Source: Leucobacter sp. OLIS6
Lineage (GTDB): Bacteria; Actinomycetota; Actinomycetes; Actinomycetales; Microbacteriaceae
DNA length: 64,000 bases
Direction of reading: 5' to 3'
Assembly: GCF_002752355.1 (NCBI RefSeq)
Contig: NZ_MRAV01000014.1
Location: 310,001 to 374,000 of the forward strand
Shown here: positions 51,866 through 63,060 of the stretch, piece by piece
Numbering within the stretch: position 1 is the first letter of the stretch
Layout of the letters: each line of letters begins with the position of its first letter
The notes under the pieces: model-generated
What the model was told of the DNA's origin: nothing
Seen by the model: only the letters and a program-made list of their open reading frames with translations
Database searches by the model: none
Position numbers and translations under genes: made by a program

Positions 51866-51942
51866 ACGGCCCTGCCTCCCACACCGCCGAGTTAGAGAAG
51901 CCGCCCGGCCAGAGCTCTGGGCGGACTGCTAGCGTGGCCCGC

Positions 51943-52386
51943 GTGAGCAATCGGCACGAGCGGGTACCGCGGGGGAGCCTCGGCAGATTCCTCGCCGTCG
52001 GCGCGATCCTCCTCGGACTCATCGGCATGCACTCCCTGCTGCTCGCAGACCCGGCGAATCACGGATCCGCGCCCGCAGCAGCTGCGGGCGCAGCGATCGA
52101 CGCCCTCGAACCGGCCGTACCGGGCTCGGCGGAGTCAGCCACTCCGGCCGATGCTCCCCATGCCGATTCGGGCACCCGGCTCTCACCGCAGGGCGGCGAG
52201 CACGCCGACCTCATCGCGGCGTGCGTTCTCGCCCTGCTGCTGACCGCCGTCCTGCTGCTCGCTTCGGACCGCCGACTTCTCGCACGGTTCACCGCCGGCA
52301 TCGGCGGATCGCGACCCCGCCTCCCGGTCCCCGGGTGGCCCGCACTCCGCACCTCTCCAGCGGTCCTCGCCGTCAGCCGGACCTGA
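51943..52386 (+). CDS. small membrane protein, DUF6153-like
   Basis: A 147-residue protein. GTG 51943 is chosen because TAGCGT stands 7 nt before it; GTG 51934 is an alternative. Helix 1 (FLAVGAILLGLIGMHSLLL) carries the Gly-Met-His motif I associate with DUF6153-type actinobacterial proteins. A Pro/Ala-rich outer segment with a few His residues and helix 2 (LIAACVLALLLTAVLLLA) follow. It precedes the CtaG-like gene, so a link with cytochrome oxidase assembly is possible. Assignment is tentative. Confidence 0.55.
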   Translation: MSNRHERVPRGSLGRFLAVGAILLGLIGMHSLLLADPANHGSAPAAAAGAAIDALEPAVPGSAESATPADAPHADSGTRLSPQGGEHADLIAACVLALLLTAVLLLASDRRLLARFTAGIGGSRPRLPVPGWPALRTSPAVLAVSRT

Positions 52387-52519
52387 TTCCTCTCGGTTCC
52401 CCGCCGCTGCTCGCCCGACGCGTGCAGCGCGCTGCGCACCGCGCTCCTTCAGCGACCTCCGATGTGCCGGAGCAGAGCAGCACGGACGCGCCCCGAGACG
52501 CATCGACCGAGGAGCAGCC

Positions 52520-53473
52520 ATGCCCGCCCGCCCAGTCATCAGCCCGACCGAACCTGGACCGTTCGGCCTCGCCGACCTGTTCGTCTTCGACCCGCTTCGC
52601 GCCTCACCGCTCGCCTGGATCGCGCTGATCATCTGCGCGGCCTACTTGACCGGCGCGATCTCCCTGCGGCGCAGGGGGAGGCGCTGGTCGCCGGCCCGCG
52701 TGCTGTCCTTCGTGCTCGGTTGCGCGCTCTGGTTCGGCGCCACCGGGCTCGGCGTCAACGCGCAGGCCGAGGCGCTCGTGTCCGCGCTGCTGTTCCAGCA
52801 GATCACCCTGATGGTCGTCGCGCCGCCCCTGCTGCTCATAGGCAGCCCCGGCAGGCTGCTGCTGCGCGCGGTTCCGCACCGCGGGATCGGCCGGCCGACC
52901 CTACGCGGTGCGATCGGCGGCGCCCGATCTTCCGTCGCGAGGATCCTCCTGCACCCCGCGATGGCCATCGTCATCGCCGCACTCGCGTTCCCGGCGCTCT
53001 ACTTCACCGATGCCGTGAGCGCCCTCCTGGCACTCCCGGGCGGCCACGGGGTGCTGCTCACCCTGTTCCTCCTGCTCGGCATCATCGCAGCGGCGCCCCT
53101 CTGGTCCCTCGACCCGCTGCCGCGCGCGCCCTCGTACGGGGCTCGGCTCGCCAATGTCGTGATCGAGATCCAGATCCACGCCGTGTTCGGACTCGTGATG
53201 CTGCTGAGCACCGCACCGCTGTTCCGCGCCTACGCCGACGATCCGGCAGGCTGGGGGATCCCGCGCGCGCTCGACCAGGCCATCGCCGGCGGGCTCGCGT
53301 GGTCGTACGGCGAACTCCCGCTGCTCATCGTGTTGATCGTGACCCTGTCGAAGTGGCGGAGGAGCGAGATGCGTTCGGCACGGCACCGGGAGGCGGAGGA
53401 GGATGCGGAGCTCGAACGCTACAACGCGCAGCTCGCGGCCCGGAGCCGCACCGAGCCTCCCCGCATTTCCTGA
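52520..53473 (+). CDS. CtaG-like cytochrome c oxidase assembly protein
   Basis: A 317-residue membrane protein of the caa3-type CtaG family: about eight helices, with the family's conserved FQQITLMVVAPPLLLIGSPG region and a YTD/FTDA-like segment (PALYFTDAVSALL). The helix with EIQIHAVFGLVMLLS carries a conserved His. It is thought to help insert copper into heme-copper oxidases. GAGGAG lies 5 nt before the ATG. A charged coiled C-terminal tail (about 285-317) is cytoplasmic. No oxidase subunit genes are nearby. Confidence 0.88.
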   Translation: MPARPVISPTEPGPFGLADLFVFDPLRASPLAWIALIICAAYLTGAISLRRRGRRWSPARVLSFVLGCALWFGATGLGVNAQAEALVSALLFQQITLMVVAPPLLLIGSPGRLLLRAVPHRGIGRPTLRGAIGGARSSVARILLHPAMAIVIAALAFPALYFTDAVSALLALPGGHGVLLTLFLLLGIIAAAPLWSLDPLPRAPSYGARLANVVIEIQIHAVFGLVMLLSTAPLFRAYADDPAGWGIPRALDQAIAGGLAWSYGELPLLIVLIVTLSKWRRSEMRSARHREAEEDAELERYNAQLAARSRTEPPRIS

Positions 53474-53509
53474 CCGGCGGTGCATGGCGATGGGGCCCTC
53501 GCCGCAAAG

Positions 53510-53545
53510 TTGCACTCTCAGGAGAATGGTGCATAATTGCACTCC

Positions 53546-53560
<15 letters not shown>
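53510..53560. promoter_or_regulatory. promoter and operator of the TetR gene
   Basis: TTGCAC (53510-53515) and CATAAT (53532-53537) are separated by 16 nt, close to the ideal sigma-70-type promoter. The -35 overlaps TGCACTC (53511-53517), which pairs with GGTGCA near 53528-53533. A second, better dyad has TGCACTC at 53538-53544 and GAGTGCA at 53554-53560, spanning the GTG start. Two copies of the same half-site over -35 and start codon indicate autorepression by the TetR protein. Confidence 0.75.
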
Positions 53561-56096
<2,536 letters not shown>

Positions 56097-56112
56097 TCGA
56101 GCGAGCTCCGCT

Positions 56113-56158
56113 CGGCGAGGGGGCGAAGCGACCGAGGGGTCGCTTCGCCCCCTCGCCG
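56113..56158 (+). terminator. very long terminator hairpin after the MFS gene
   Basis: A perfect 21-bp stem: 56113-56133 pairs with 56138-56158 around a 4-nt loop (GAGG). The core reads GGGGGCGAAGCGACC. It lies 17 nt after the MFS stop and before the flavin oxidase start. There is no T-tract. Confidence 0.8.
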
Positions 56159-56186
56159 TCCGTGCGCCCTCTGGCAGACTGTCGAC

Positions 56187-57326
56187 ATGGACTCCGTTTC
56201 CCACCTCGTCATCGGCGCGGGCATCGCCGGTGCTTCCACCGCCTGGCACCTCGCGCGCCGAGGGCACGAGGTGCTGCTGCTCGAACGGGATCGCCCCGCC
56301 TCCGCTCGCGGAAGCTCGCACGGCTCGGCGCGCATCTTCCGCTATCCCTACGCGAACCCGCTCTACACCGGCCTCGTGCAGCGCGCCGCACCGCTCTGGG
56401 AGGAACTCTCGGCGATCGGCGGCGAGCCGCTCATCTCGCGCACCGGCGGGCTCGATCACGGGGATCTCGTGCCGGCCACCGTGCTCTCGCGCGTGCTCGC
56501 GCAGCAGGGGATCCCGCACGAGGTGTTCGAGGCCGAAGCCGCTCGGGAGCGCTGGCCCCAGTTCCGCTTCGACACCGAGGTGCTGCATCAGCCCGACGCC
56601 GGCGTGCTGGACGCGGAACGCACGGTGCGGGCGATGGTCCGTGCGGCGCAGAACCACGGTGCGGAGCTGCGCACCGGCTGGACCGTGGAGGCGGTCGAAC
56701 GGGTCGAAGGCGGGTACCTCGTGCACAGCGGGGTGGGGGAGCCCGTGCACGCGACCCGGGTGGTGGTCGCCGCCGGCGGATGGCTGCCCGAACTGCTGCC
56801 GAAGCTGCCGCTGAGCGACGCGTTCCGCGCGGGGCTGCCGGCCTTCGAGGTCACGCAGGAAGAGGCATTCCACTTCCCGTACGCGGCCGCTTTCGCCGAT
56901 GCGAACTGGCCGACGGTGATCCGGCAGGACCGGTCCTCGCGCAGCTATGCGTTGCCGGGTGGGCGCGACGCCGGCTTCCGCGGCCTCAAGATCGCCGAGT
57001 ACCACGCGGGCCGACCGCTGGCATCGGCGGCCAAGCAGGACGGTCGCATCTCCGACACTGCCCGCCACGCCATGATCGAACGGATCGCGTCCGAGTACCC
57101 GGGCCTCGATCCGGAGCCCTACGCCGAGACGACCTGCCTCTTCACCATGACGCCGAGCGAGGACTTCGTGATCGACGGTGACGACGGCATCACGATCCTG
57201 TCGGCGTGCTCGGGGCACGGGGCGAAGTTCGCGCCGCTGCTCGGTGCGCTCGTCGCCGACGAACTCGACGGCGGACCGCGCGTGCCCGACGAGTTCCGCG
57301 TCGGGCGGCGGGGCGCCCGACGCTAG
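56187..57326 (+). CDS. FAD-dependent amine oxidase (sarcosine / N-methyltryptophan oxidase family)
   Basis: The 379-residue flavoprotein has the N-terminal Rossmann motif VIGAGIAGASTAWHLARRG, the ARIFRYPYA segment of monomeric sarcosine oxidases, and Cys317 in TTCLFTMTPSEDFVID, matching the Cys that binds FAD covalently in MSOX/MTOX enzymes. The final GHGAKFAPLLGAL is also typical. It should oxidise an N-methyl or secondary amino acid, releasing hydrogen peroxide; the substrate is unknown. Its stop overlaps the convergent hydrolase stop by 4 nt. Confidence 0.88.
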   Translation: MDSVSHLVIGAGIAGASTAWHLARRGHEVLLLERDRPASARGSSHGSARIFRYPYANPLYTGLVQRAAPLWEELSAIGGEPLISRTGGLDHGDLVPATVLSRVLAQQGIPHEVFEAEAARERWPQFRFDTEVLHQPDAGVLDAERTVRAMVRAAQNHGAELRTGWTVEAVERVEGGYLVHSGVGEPVHATRVVVAAGGWLPELLPKLPLSDAFRAGLPAFEVTQEEAFHFPYAAAFADANWPTVIRQDRSSRSYALPGGRDAGFRGLKIAEYHAGRPLASAAKQDGRISDTARHAMIERIASEYPGLDPEPYAETTCLFTMTPSEDFVIDGDDGITILSACSGHGAKFAPLLGALVADELDGGPRVPDEFRVGRRGARR

Positions 57327-58063
57327 CGATCCGCGTCGAGCACACCGAGGGTCGCGGCCGCGACCCGTTCGGGGAACCGGTACGGGATGTGGTGCTTGGC
57401 GCCGGCTACTACCTCGACCGCGGCGCCCGGAATGAGTTCCGGCAGGCGGTCGGCGGATTCCCGGACGATCCGACGCTCCAGCGATCCGGCGAGCGCAACC
57501 GCGGGTCCGTGGTAACGATCGATGGTGACGGGCGCGCGGAAGCGCTGATTCTCGTCGACGCTGCGGCGCACCGAGTCGACGCGCATGGATCGCAGATCCG
57601 AGAGGTACTCCGAGCGCAGCGGAACGGGCACCCCGGCCTGCGTCGCCTGACGGCTCGCGAACGCCGGCACCCGGCCGAGGGCGGCAGCGGCACCCGCTCC
57701 GACGCCGGTGGCCCAGGGGAACGGCGTCGGACGCGTCTCGCCGCTGATCCACACGAGCCCGCGCACGAGATCGGGAGCGAGCGACGCGAGGCGCAGCGCG
57801 AGCTGCGAGCCGAGCGAGAAGCCCACCACCACGGCAGGGCCCCGGTCACGGATCAGATCGGAGAGCTCGGCGACCGTCGCGTCGGCACCCGGGTAAGTCG
57901 ATGCCGCCGAGCGGCCGAACCCCGGAAGATCCACCGCGATCGTCTGCAGGTTGTCGTGCGCCTCGCGCACCTCGGAGGCTGCCTGCCGCCAGATCCAGCC
58001 GGCGACGCCCGCGCCGTGCAGGAACAGCACCGGCATGCCGTCGCCGTGGATCTCGGCGTGCAC
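57323..58063 (-). CDS. alpha/beta hydrolase
   Basis: A 246-residue hydrolase: oxyanion motif FLHGAGVAGW near residue 15, nucleophile elbow GFSLGS with Ser83, and the catalytic-His segment AGAKHHIPYRFP near the C-terminus. GTG 58063 directly follows the stop of the amidotransferase gene upstream, suggesting coupling. Longer frames upstream are shadows. The substrate is unknown. Confidence 0.88.
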   Translation of the reverse strand: MHAEIHGDGMPVLFLHGAGVAGWIWRQAASEVREAHDNLQTIAVDLPGFGRSAASTYPGADATVAELSDLIRDRGPAVVVGFSLGSQLALRLASLAPDLVRGLVWISGETRPTPFPWATGVGAGAAAALGRVPAFASRQATQAGVPVPLRSEYLSDLRSMRVDSVRRSVDENQRFRAPVTIDRYHGPAVALAGSLERRIVRESADRLPELIPGAAVEVVAGAKHHIPYRFPERVAAATLGVLDADR

Positions 58064-58065
58064 GA

Positions 58066-58923
58066 TCAGCGATTCGAGACGAGTCGCGGTGCGTCTGCCG
58101 CACCGATGCCGGGCGCGGGGAAGTCGACGACCGTCGCACCGGCGAGGTCCGCCGAATCCGCACCACCGGTCGGCTCGACGAAGTCGGGGAGCGCCCGGGC
58201 GTACTCCTCGACGAAGCGGCCGAGCACGAGCTGCGACGCCCGAACGTCGGCGTTTTCGACCCGCTCGACGACCGCGTCGAGCTCCACCGGGTCGAAGTAC
58301 CCGTGATCGGCGTAGATGCGGATGCGTGACGCGAACGTCGCACCGTCGAGCTCGGGGTGGAACTGGGTCGCGTAGACGTTGCGCCCGACGCGGAATGCCT
58401 GCACGGGACACCCGGGGGAGCTCGCCAGCACCGCGATGTGCTCGGGCAGGCGGCTGATGCCCTCCTTGTGGCCGACGAACGCGTCGAACTCGTCCGGGAG
58501 TTCCCGCATGAGCGGATCGGTGAGCCCGGCCTCCGTGAGCGAGACGCGCACCGCTTCGACGGGCTCGCCGTAGGCGCGATCAACGATCGCACCCTGGTGC
58601 GCTCCGATGGTGCCGACCCCGTAGCAGATGCCGAGGAACGGCACGTCGCGGCGGATCACCTCGTCGAGCAGCTCGGAGAGTTCCCGTTCGACCCGCAGCT
58701 CGGTCTCCGACTTGGACTCGACGGGCTCGCTCACCGTGAACGGACTGCCCGCGAGGATGATGCCCGAATAGTGGTCGAGATCGATCGGCCCGAGGGGTTC
58801 GCGCTCCACCCGACGCCACTCCAGATCCTCGGGCAGCAGCCCGGTCAGGTGGCAGTACGAGGCGTGCTCCTGCGCGGCGAGCTCGTCTTCGCCTCGGGTG
58901 CTGATCAGCAGGAACGGTTTCAT
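58066..58923 (-). CDS. class I glutamine amidotransferase-like protein
   Basis: A 285-residue protein with the amidotransferase fold: LAGSPFTVS, nucleophile Cys100 in FLGICYGVG and the His/Glu pair in YATQFHPELDG. It resembles the stand-alone GMP synthase-like amidotransferases that act on gamma-glutamyl compounds; the substrate is unknown. TACCGT stands 7 nt before the ATG, a leaderless pattern. The C-terminal 90 residues (about 195-285) extend beyond the core fold. Confidence 0.87.
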   Translation of the reverse strand: MKPFLLISTRGEDELAAQEHASYCHLTGLLPEDLEWRRVEREPLGPIDLDHYSGIILAGSPFTVSEPVESKSETELRVERELSELLDEVIRRDVPFLGICYGVGTIGAHQGAIVDRAYGEPVEAVRVSLTEAGLTDPLMRELPDEFDAFVGHKEGISRLPEHIAVLASSPGCPVQAFRVGRNVYATQFHPELDGATFASRIRIYADHGYFDPVELDAVVERVENADVRASQLVLGRFVEEYARALPDFVEPTGGADSADLAGATVVDFPAPGIGAADAPRLVSNR

Positions 58924-59049
58924 ACCCTCAACGGTACTCCGCCCGGATGGGAACGCGCGCCACCGCGTTATGCGGCGTCACGAGGCCCGGTCGCCTCCGC
59001 GGTCCTTCCAACCCTTGCGGGTCCCCGCCGCACCGGGTAGAACAGGGGC

Positions 59050-59505
59050 ATGGCTCTGCACTGGAAGCTCGTCGTCGACTGCCGTGATCCGCACGCCCTG
59101 GCCGACTTCTGGGCCGGAGCGCTGGAGTACGCGGTCGAGGATCCCGGTGCGCTCGTCTCGCACTTGCTGGCGGCAGGGCAACTGCCGGAAGCGGCCACCA
59201 CCGAGCACGGAGGCTCCCGGCGCTTCGCGTCCCTCGCCGCGATCCGGCACCCCGACGACGCGTTCGATCCGTTCAGCGGCACCGGAGAGGGGCGCCGGGT
59301 CCTGTTCCAGCGGGTGCCCGAGCAGAAGCAGGTGAAGAACCGCCTGCACCTCGATGTGCACGCGGGGGAGTCGGGACTCGACGTCCTGCTGGCACGGCTG
59401 GAGGCGCTCGGCGCCGCGCGCCTCACCGAGGTCGACCAGGGACCGGCCGGTCACTGGTGGGTCATGCGCGATCCCGAGGGCAACGAGTTCTGCGCAGCCG
59501 GTTGA
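59050..59505 (+). CDS. VOC-family (glyoxalase-like) protein
   Basis: A 151-residue protein with the paired beta-alpha-beta-beta-beta modules of the glyoxalase/bleomycin-resistance fold: WKLVVDCRDPHALADFWAGAL at the start and WWVMRDPEGNEFCAAG at the end, with HLDVH in the middle. The role is unknown; members include dioxygenases, isomerases and drug-binding proteins. Confidence 0.88.
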   Translation: MALHWKLVVDCRDPHALADFWAGALEYAVEDPGALVSHLLAAGQLPEAATTEHGGSRRFASLAAIRHPDDAFDPFSGTGEGRRVLFQRVPEQKQVKNRLHLDVHAGESGLDVLLARLEALGAARLTEVDQGPAGHWWVMRDPEGNEFCAAG

Positions 59506-59651
59506 GCGGGCGCAGCCGGCTCCGGGGGCCGGGCAACCGCTGAGAGGTCGTTGCGCGACCCGAAATCGTATGGCAGGATCGCCAGTGACGGATCCGATCC
59601 GCACCGAATCGACGTTGGGGAAGACGTTTCGAGTCGGAGGAGGAGATCGCG

Positions 59652-60170
59652 ATGTCGTCTGAAACCACGTCGGCAACCGCCACGGGGGTGCTTTTCGTGC
59701 ACTCCTGCCCGAAGGCGCTGGCTCCGCACGTCGAGTGGGCGCTCGCTCGCGAGATCGGGCGGACGGTCAAACTCGAGTGGACCCCGCAGCCGCTCATGCC
59801 CGGCTTCGTGCGCGCCACGGCGAACTGGCGCGGGCCTGCGGGAACCGCGCCCGCGGTGGCGTCCTCGCTGTTCGGATGGCAGCAGCTGCGCTTCGAGATC
59901 ACCGAGAACGCCAGCCGCATCGGCGACGGCGGCCGCTGGATGCACACCCCGTCGCTCGGGATCTTCCACATGCAGACCGACCGCGCCGGCAACGGGGTGC
60001 TCACCGAGCACGCGATCCACGCCGCCATCATCGGCGCCGCGGGCGATCCCGATGTCCTCGCGCGCGAGCTGCGGCTCGCGCTGGGACAGTCCTGGGACGA
60101 GGAGCTCGAGCCGTTCCGCGGGGCGGAACCGGGCGACGCGATCGTGGTGCCGTTGCACCGGGTCGGATAG
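59652..60170 (+). CDS. DUF3145 family protein
   Basis: A 172-residue protein with GVLFVHSCPKALAPHVEWAL near the N-terminus and FGWQQLRFEITENAS in the middle, the DUF3145 pattern. Actinobacteria keep this gene next to the type II fatty-acid synthesis genes, as here, where it faces fabF across a terminator. Function unknown; a link with acyl-carrier metabolism is only suggested by the position. AGGAGGAGATCG before the ATG is a strong ribosome-binding site. Confidence 0.85.
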   Translation: MSSETTSATATGVLFVHSCPKALAPHVEWALAREIGRTVKLEWTPQPLMPGFVRATANWRGPAGTAPAVASSLFGWQQLRFEITENASRIGDGGRWMHTPSLGIFHMQTDRAGNGVLTEHAIHAAIIGAAGDPDVLARELRLALGQSWDEELEPFRGAEPGDAIVVPLHRVG

Positions 60171-60273
60171 AGCTGGGCGGCGGCCGGGGCGCGCAGCGCA
60201 CCGGAACCGCCGCCCGACAAACTGTGCCGATGGAGCCAGCGGAGTACCGGGGGTCGGTCGGCACGCCAACGAG

Positions 60274-60306
60274 AGAGGCCCGGATCCTGAACGGATCCGG
60301 GCCTCT
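60274..60306. terminator. bidirectional terminator between DUF3145 and fabF
   Basis: AGAGGCCCGGATCC at 60274-60287 pairs perfectly (14 bp) with 60293-60306 around a 5-nt loop. It lies between two convergent genes and can serve both. Confidence 0.85.
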
Positions 60307-60338
60307 GCTGCGCTCTGGTGCTGTGGCTTCGCCGTCGA

Positions 60339-61580
60339 CTAGGCGTCGTACGAGCGGATCGCCACGACCGCGTTGTGGCCGCCGAACCCGAAGGAGTTCG
60401 AGATGGCGAGCTGCGGGCCGTCGCCGAGCGGCTGCGGCTGCACGGAGACGTTGACCGGGATCTCGGGATCCTGGTCGACCAGGTTGATGGTCGGGGGAGC
60501 GACGCGGTTCTGCACCGCGAACACCGAGAACATCGCCTCGAGCGCGCCGGTGCCGCCGAGCAGGTGACCCGTCGCGGCCTTGGTGCCGGACACCGGGATG
60601 GTGTCCGCACGCTCGCCGAAGACGGCCTGCAGGGCACGGTACTCGTTGATGTCACCGACCGGGGTCGAGGTGGCGTGCGCGTTGATGTGCGTCACGTCCT
60701 CGGGGGTCGCGCCGGCCTGCTCGAGCGCCATGAGCATGGCGCGGATGGCGCCCTTGCCCTCTGGGTCGTTGGCGGTGATGTGGTAGGAATCGGCGGTCAC
60801 TCCGCCGCCCGCGATCTCGGCGTAGATCTTGGCGCCGCGAGCGAGCGCGTGCTCTTCGGTCTCGAGCACGAGCGCCGCAGCGCCCTCGCCCATGACGAAG
60901 CCGTCACGATCGGTGTTGTACGGGCGCGACGCGTGCGCCGGATCGTCGTTTCGCTTCGACAGCGCCTGCATCGAGGCGAACGAGGCGATCGTGACCGGGT
61001 GGATCGCGGCCTCCGAGCCACCGGCGATCACGACGTCCGCGAGACCCGCCTGCAGGTGCTCGTATGCGTTGACGATCGACTCGGTGCTCGATGCGCAGGC
61101 CGAGGCCACGGTGCGCGCGTAGGCGCGGGCCTCGAAGTGCATCGATACGGCGGCCGACGGCGCGTTCGGCATGAGCATCGGCACGGTGAGGGGCATGACC
61201 CGGCGGGGGCCCTTCTCTCGCAGCGTGTCCCAGGCGTCGAGCAGCGACCAGACGCCGCCGATGCCGGTCGCCCAGTCGACGCCGAGACGCTCGGAGGGGA
61301 CCTCGGGGCTACCGGCGTCGGCGAAGGCCTCTTTCGCGGCGACGAGCGCGAACTGGCTCGACGGATCGAGGCGCTTCGCGACCGGCCGGTCGAGCACCTC
61401 GGCCGGCGAGACGCGCGCCTGCCCCGCGAAGGTCACGGGCAGCTCGTACTTGGCGACCCACTCCTGCTCGAGCGTGCGAACGCCCGACTCTCCGGCGAGG
61501 AGGGACTCCCAGCTCTCGGTGGCCGTGCCGCCGAGGGGAGAGGAGGCGCCGATGCCGGTGACGACGATCTTCTTACTCAT
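60339..61580 (-). CDS. fabF: beta-ketoacyl-ACP synthase II
   Basis: Elongating condensing enzyme of type II fatty-acid synthesis. The 413-residue protein has nucleophile Cys162 in VASACASSTES, the two catalytic His residues in INAHATSTPVGD and AATGHLLGGTGA, and the closing NSFGFGGHNAVV. Last gene of the fabD-fabH-acpP-fabF run, 150 bp after acpP with a hairpin between. Confidence 0.97.
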   Translation of the reverse strand: MSKKIVVTGIGASSPLGGTATESWESLLAGESGVRTLEQEWVAKYELPVTFAGQARVSPAEVLDRPVAKRLDPSSQFALVAAKEAFADAGSPEVPSERLGVDWATGIGGVWSLLDAWDTLREKGPRRVMPLTVPMLMPNAPSAAVSMHFEARAYARTVASACASSTESIVNAYEHLQAGLADVVIAGGSEAAIHPVTIASFASMQALSKRNDDPAHASRPYNTDRDGFVMGEGAAALVLETEEHALARGAKIYAEIAGGGVTADSYHITANDPEGKGAIRAMLMALEQAGATPEDVTHINAHATSTPVGDINEYRALQAVFGERADTIPVSGTKAATGHLLGGTGALEAMFSVFAVQNRVAPPTINLVDQDPEIPVNVSVQPQPLGDGPQLAISNSFGFGGHNAVVAIRSYDA

Positions 61581-61654
61581 GTTGGGTGCTCCGCGAGTCC
61601 AATCGATGCGAGGCCGGGCTCGTGCCCGGCTGCTGAAAACTGTGGGGAGGCCTC

Positions 61655-61689
61655 GCGGGTGGGCGCCCGTCGATGGGACGCCCGCCCGC
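61655..61689 (-). terminator. hairpin between acpP and fabF
   Basis: GCGGGTGGGCG (61655-61665) pairs with CGCCCGCCCGC (61679-61689), one G-T pair, extended by CCC/GGG with a bulged A. On the minus strand it is followed after about 15 nt by TTTT. It may stop part of the transcripts after acpP, letting acyl carrier protein be made in excess over FabF. Confidence 0.5.
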
Positions 61690-61730
61690 GGCGGCTCCGA
61701 TGCGGCCTCCGCAGCGCGGAGACCGCCGTC

Positions 61731-61979
61731 TCAGGCCTGAGCCTTGACGATGAAGTCGACGGCGTCGCCGACGGTCTTGAGGTTCTTGACTTCCTCATCG
61801 GGGATCTTGACGTCGAACTTCTCCTCGGCGTTGACCACGATGGTCATCATCGAGATCGAGTCGATGTCGAGGTCGTCGGTGAACGACTTGTCGGCTGCGA
61901 CGACGTCGGCCGCGATCCCGGTCTCGTCGTTGATGAGCTCGGCGAGACCTGCGAGGACCTCTTCGTTGCTGAATGCCAT
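61731..61979 (-). CDS. acpP: acyl carrier protein
   Basis: Carries growing acyl chains on phosphopantetheine. ATG 61979 has AAGGAG upstream and gives 82 residues: MAFSNEEVLAGLAELI, the attachment Ser41 in DLDIDSISMM (usually DSL), and VKNLKTVGDAVDFI. The in-frame codons further upstream are not part of ACP. Confidence 0.97.
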   Translation of the reverse strand: MAFSNEEVLAGLAELINDETGIAADVVAADKSFTDDLDIDSISMMTIVVNAEEKFDVKIPDEEVKNLKTVGDAVDFIVKAQA

Positions 61980-62037
61980 GTGCGGATTCTCCTTGTATCG
62001 GTGGGTATGGACGGTCGGTAAAGCGTGTGGGTCGAGA

Positions 62038-63042
62038 CTAGGGCAGCTCGACGACCTGCGCACCGTAGACGAGGCCGGCGCCGAAGCCGATCTGCAGGGC
62101 GAGACCGCCCGACAGCTCCGGACGCTCCTCGAGCAGGGCGTGCATGGCGAGGGGGATCGAGGCCGCGGACGTGTTGCCCTGCATCTCGATGTCGCGGGCG
62201 ATCGCGACGGACTCGGGCAGCTTCAGCTGCTTCGCGAACTCGTCGACAATGCGCATGTTGGCCTGGTGCGGGATGAACGCGGCGAGATCGCCGGGCTCGA
62301 TGCCCGAGGCCTCGAGGGTCTGCCGTGCGACCTTCGCCATCTCCCAGACGGCCCAGCGGAACACGGTCTGGCCGTCCTGGCGCAGGGTCGGCCAGGGCAC
62401 CTCGGTCGGGTTCGCCCGGTACTCCTCGAAGGTGGAGGTGACGCCGATCGTGTCCCACTTCTCGCCGTCGGAGCCCCAGTTGGTCGGGCCGATGCCGGGG
62501 TGGTCGCTCGCTCCGATGACCACGGCGCCGGCGCCGTCGGCGAGCAGGAACGATATCGAGCGGTCGGTGGGATCGATGATGTCGGACAGCTTCTCGGCGC
62601 CGATGACCAGGACGTTCTTGCAGATGCCGGCGCGCACGAGGGCGTCGCCCTGACCCACGCCGTAGGTGTAGCCGGCGCACGCGGCCGAGATGTCGAACGC
62701 GGCCGCGGGGGTGAGACCCAGGCGGTGGGCCGCGAGGGATGCCATCGAGGGGGTCACCGCGACGTTCGAGATGGTCGAGATGATCACGCCATCGATCTCG
62801 GATCGGTCGAGGCCCGAGCGCACGATCGCCTCCTCGCCGGCCTGCACCGCGAGATCGACCGCGCCGACCTCGGCGCTGGCCCGGCGGCGCTGCACGATGC
62901 CGGTGCGCTGGCGGATCCACTCGTCGGAGGAATCGATCGGGCCGACGATGTCGTCGTTCGGCACGTCGAGGTCGCCGCGGGCGGCGCCGACCGAGAGGAT
63001 GCGGGTGTGAGCGGGTCCGGTGGGCTGGACGAGCTGTGCCAT
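62038..63042 (-). CDS. fabH: beta-ketoacyl-ACP synthase III
   Basis: Starts fatty-acid synthesis by joining an acyl-CoA primer to malonyl-ACP, and so sets branched- versus straight-chain composition. The 334-residue product has nucleophile Cys122 (ISAACAGYTYG), His in FIPHQANMRI and Asn in MQGNTSAAS. It lies between fabD (18 nt) and acpP. Confidence 0.97.
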   Translation of the reverse strand: MAQLVQPTGPAHTRILSVGAARGDLDVPNDDIVGPIDSSDEWIRQRTGIVQRRRASAEVGAVDLAVQAGEEAIVRSGLDRSEIDGVIISTISNVAVTPSMASLAAHRLGLTPAAAFDISAACAGYTYGVGQGDALVRAGICKNVLVIGAEKLSDIIDPTDRSISFLLADGAGAVVIGASDHPGIGPTNWGSDGEKWDTIGVTSTFEEYRANPTEVPWPTLRQDGQTVFRWAVWEMAKVARQTLEASGIEPGDLAAFIPHQANMRIVDEFAKQLKLPESVAIARDIEMQGNTSAASIPLAMHALLEERPELSGGLALQIGFGAGLVYGAQVVELP

Positions 63043-63060
63043 CGGTGGGTCCTTCCGGAA

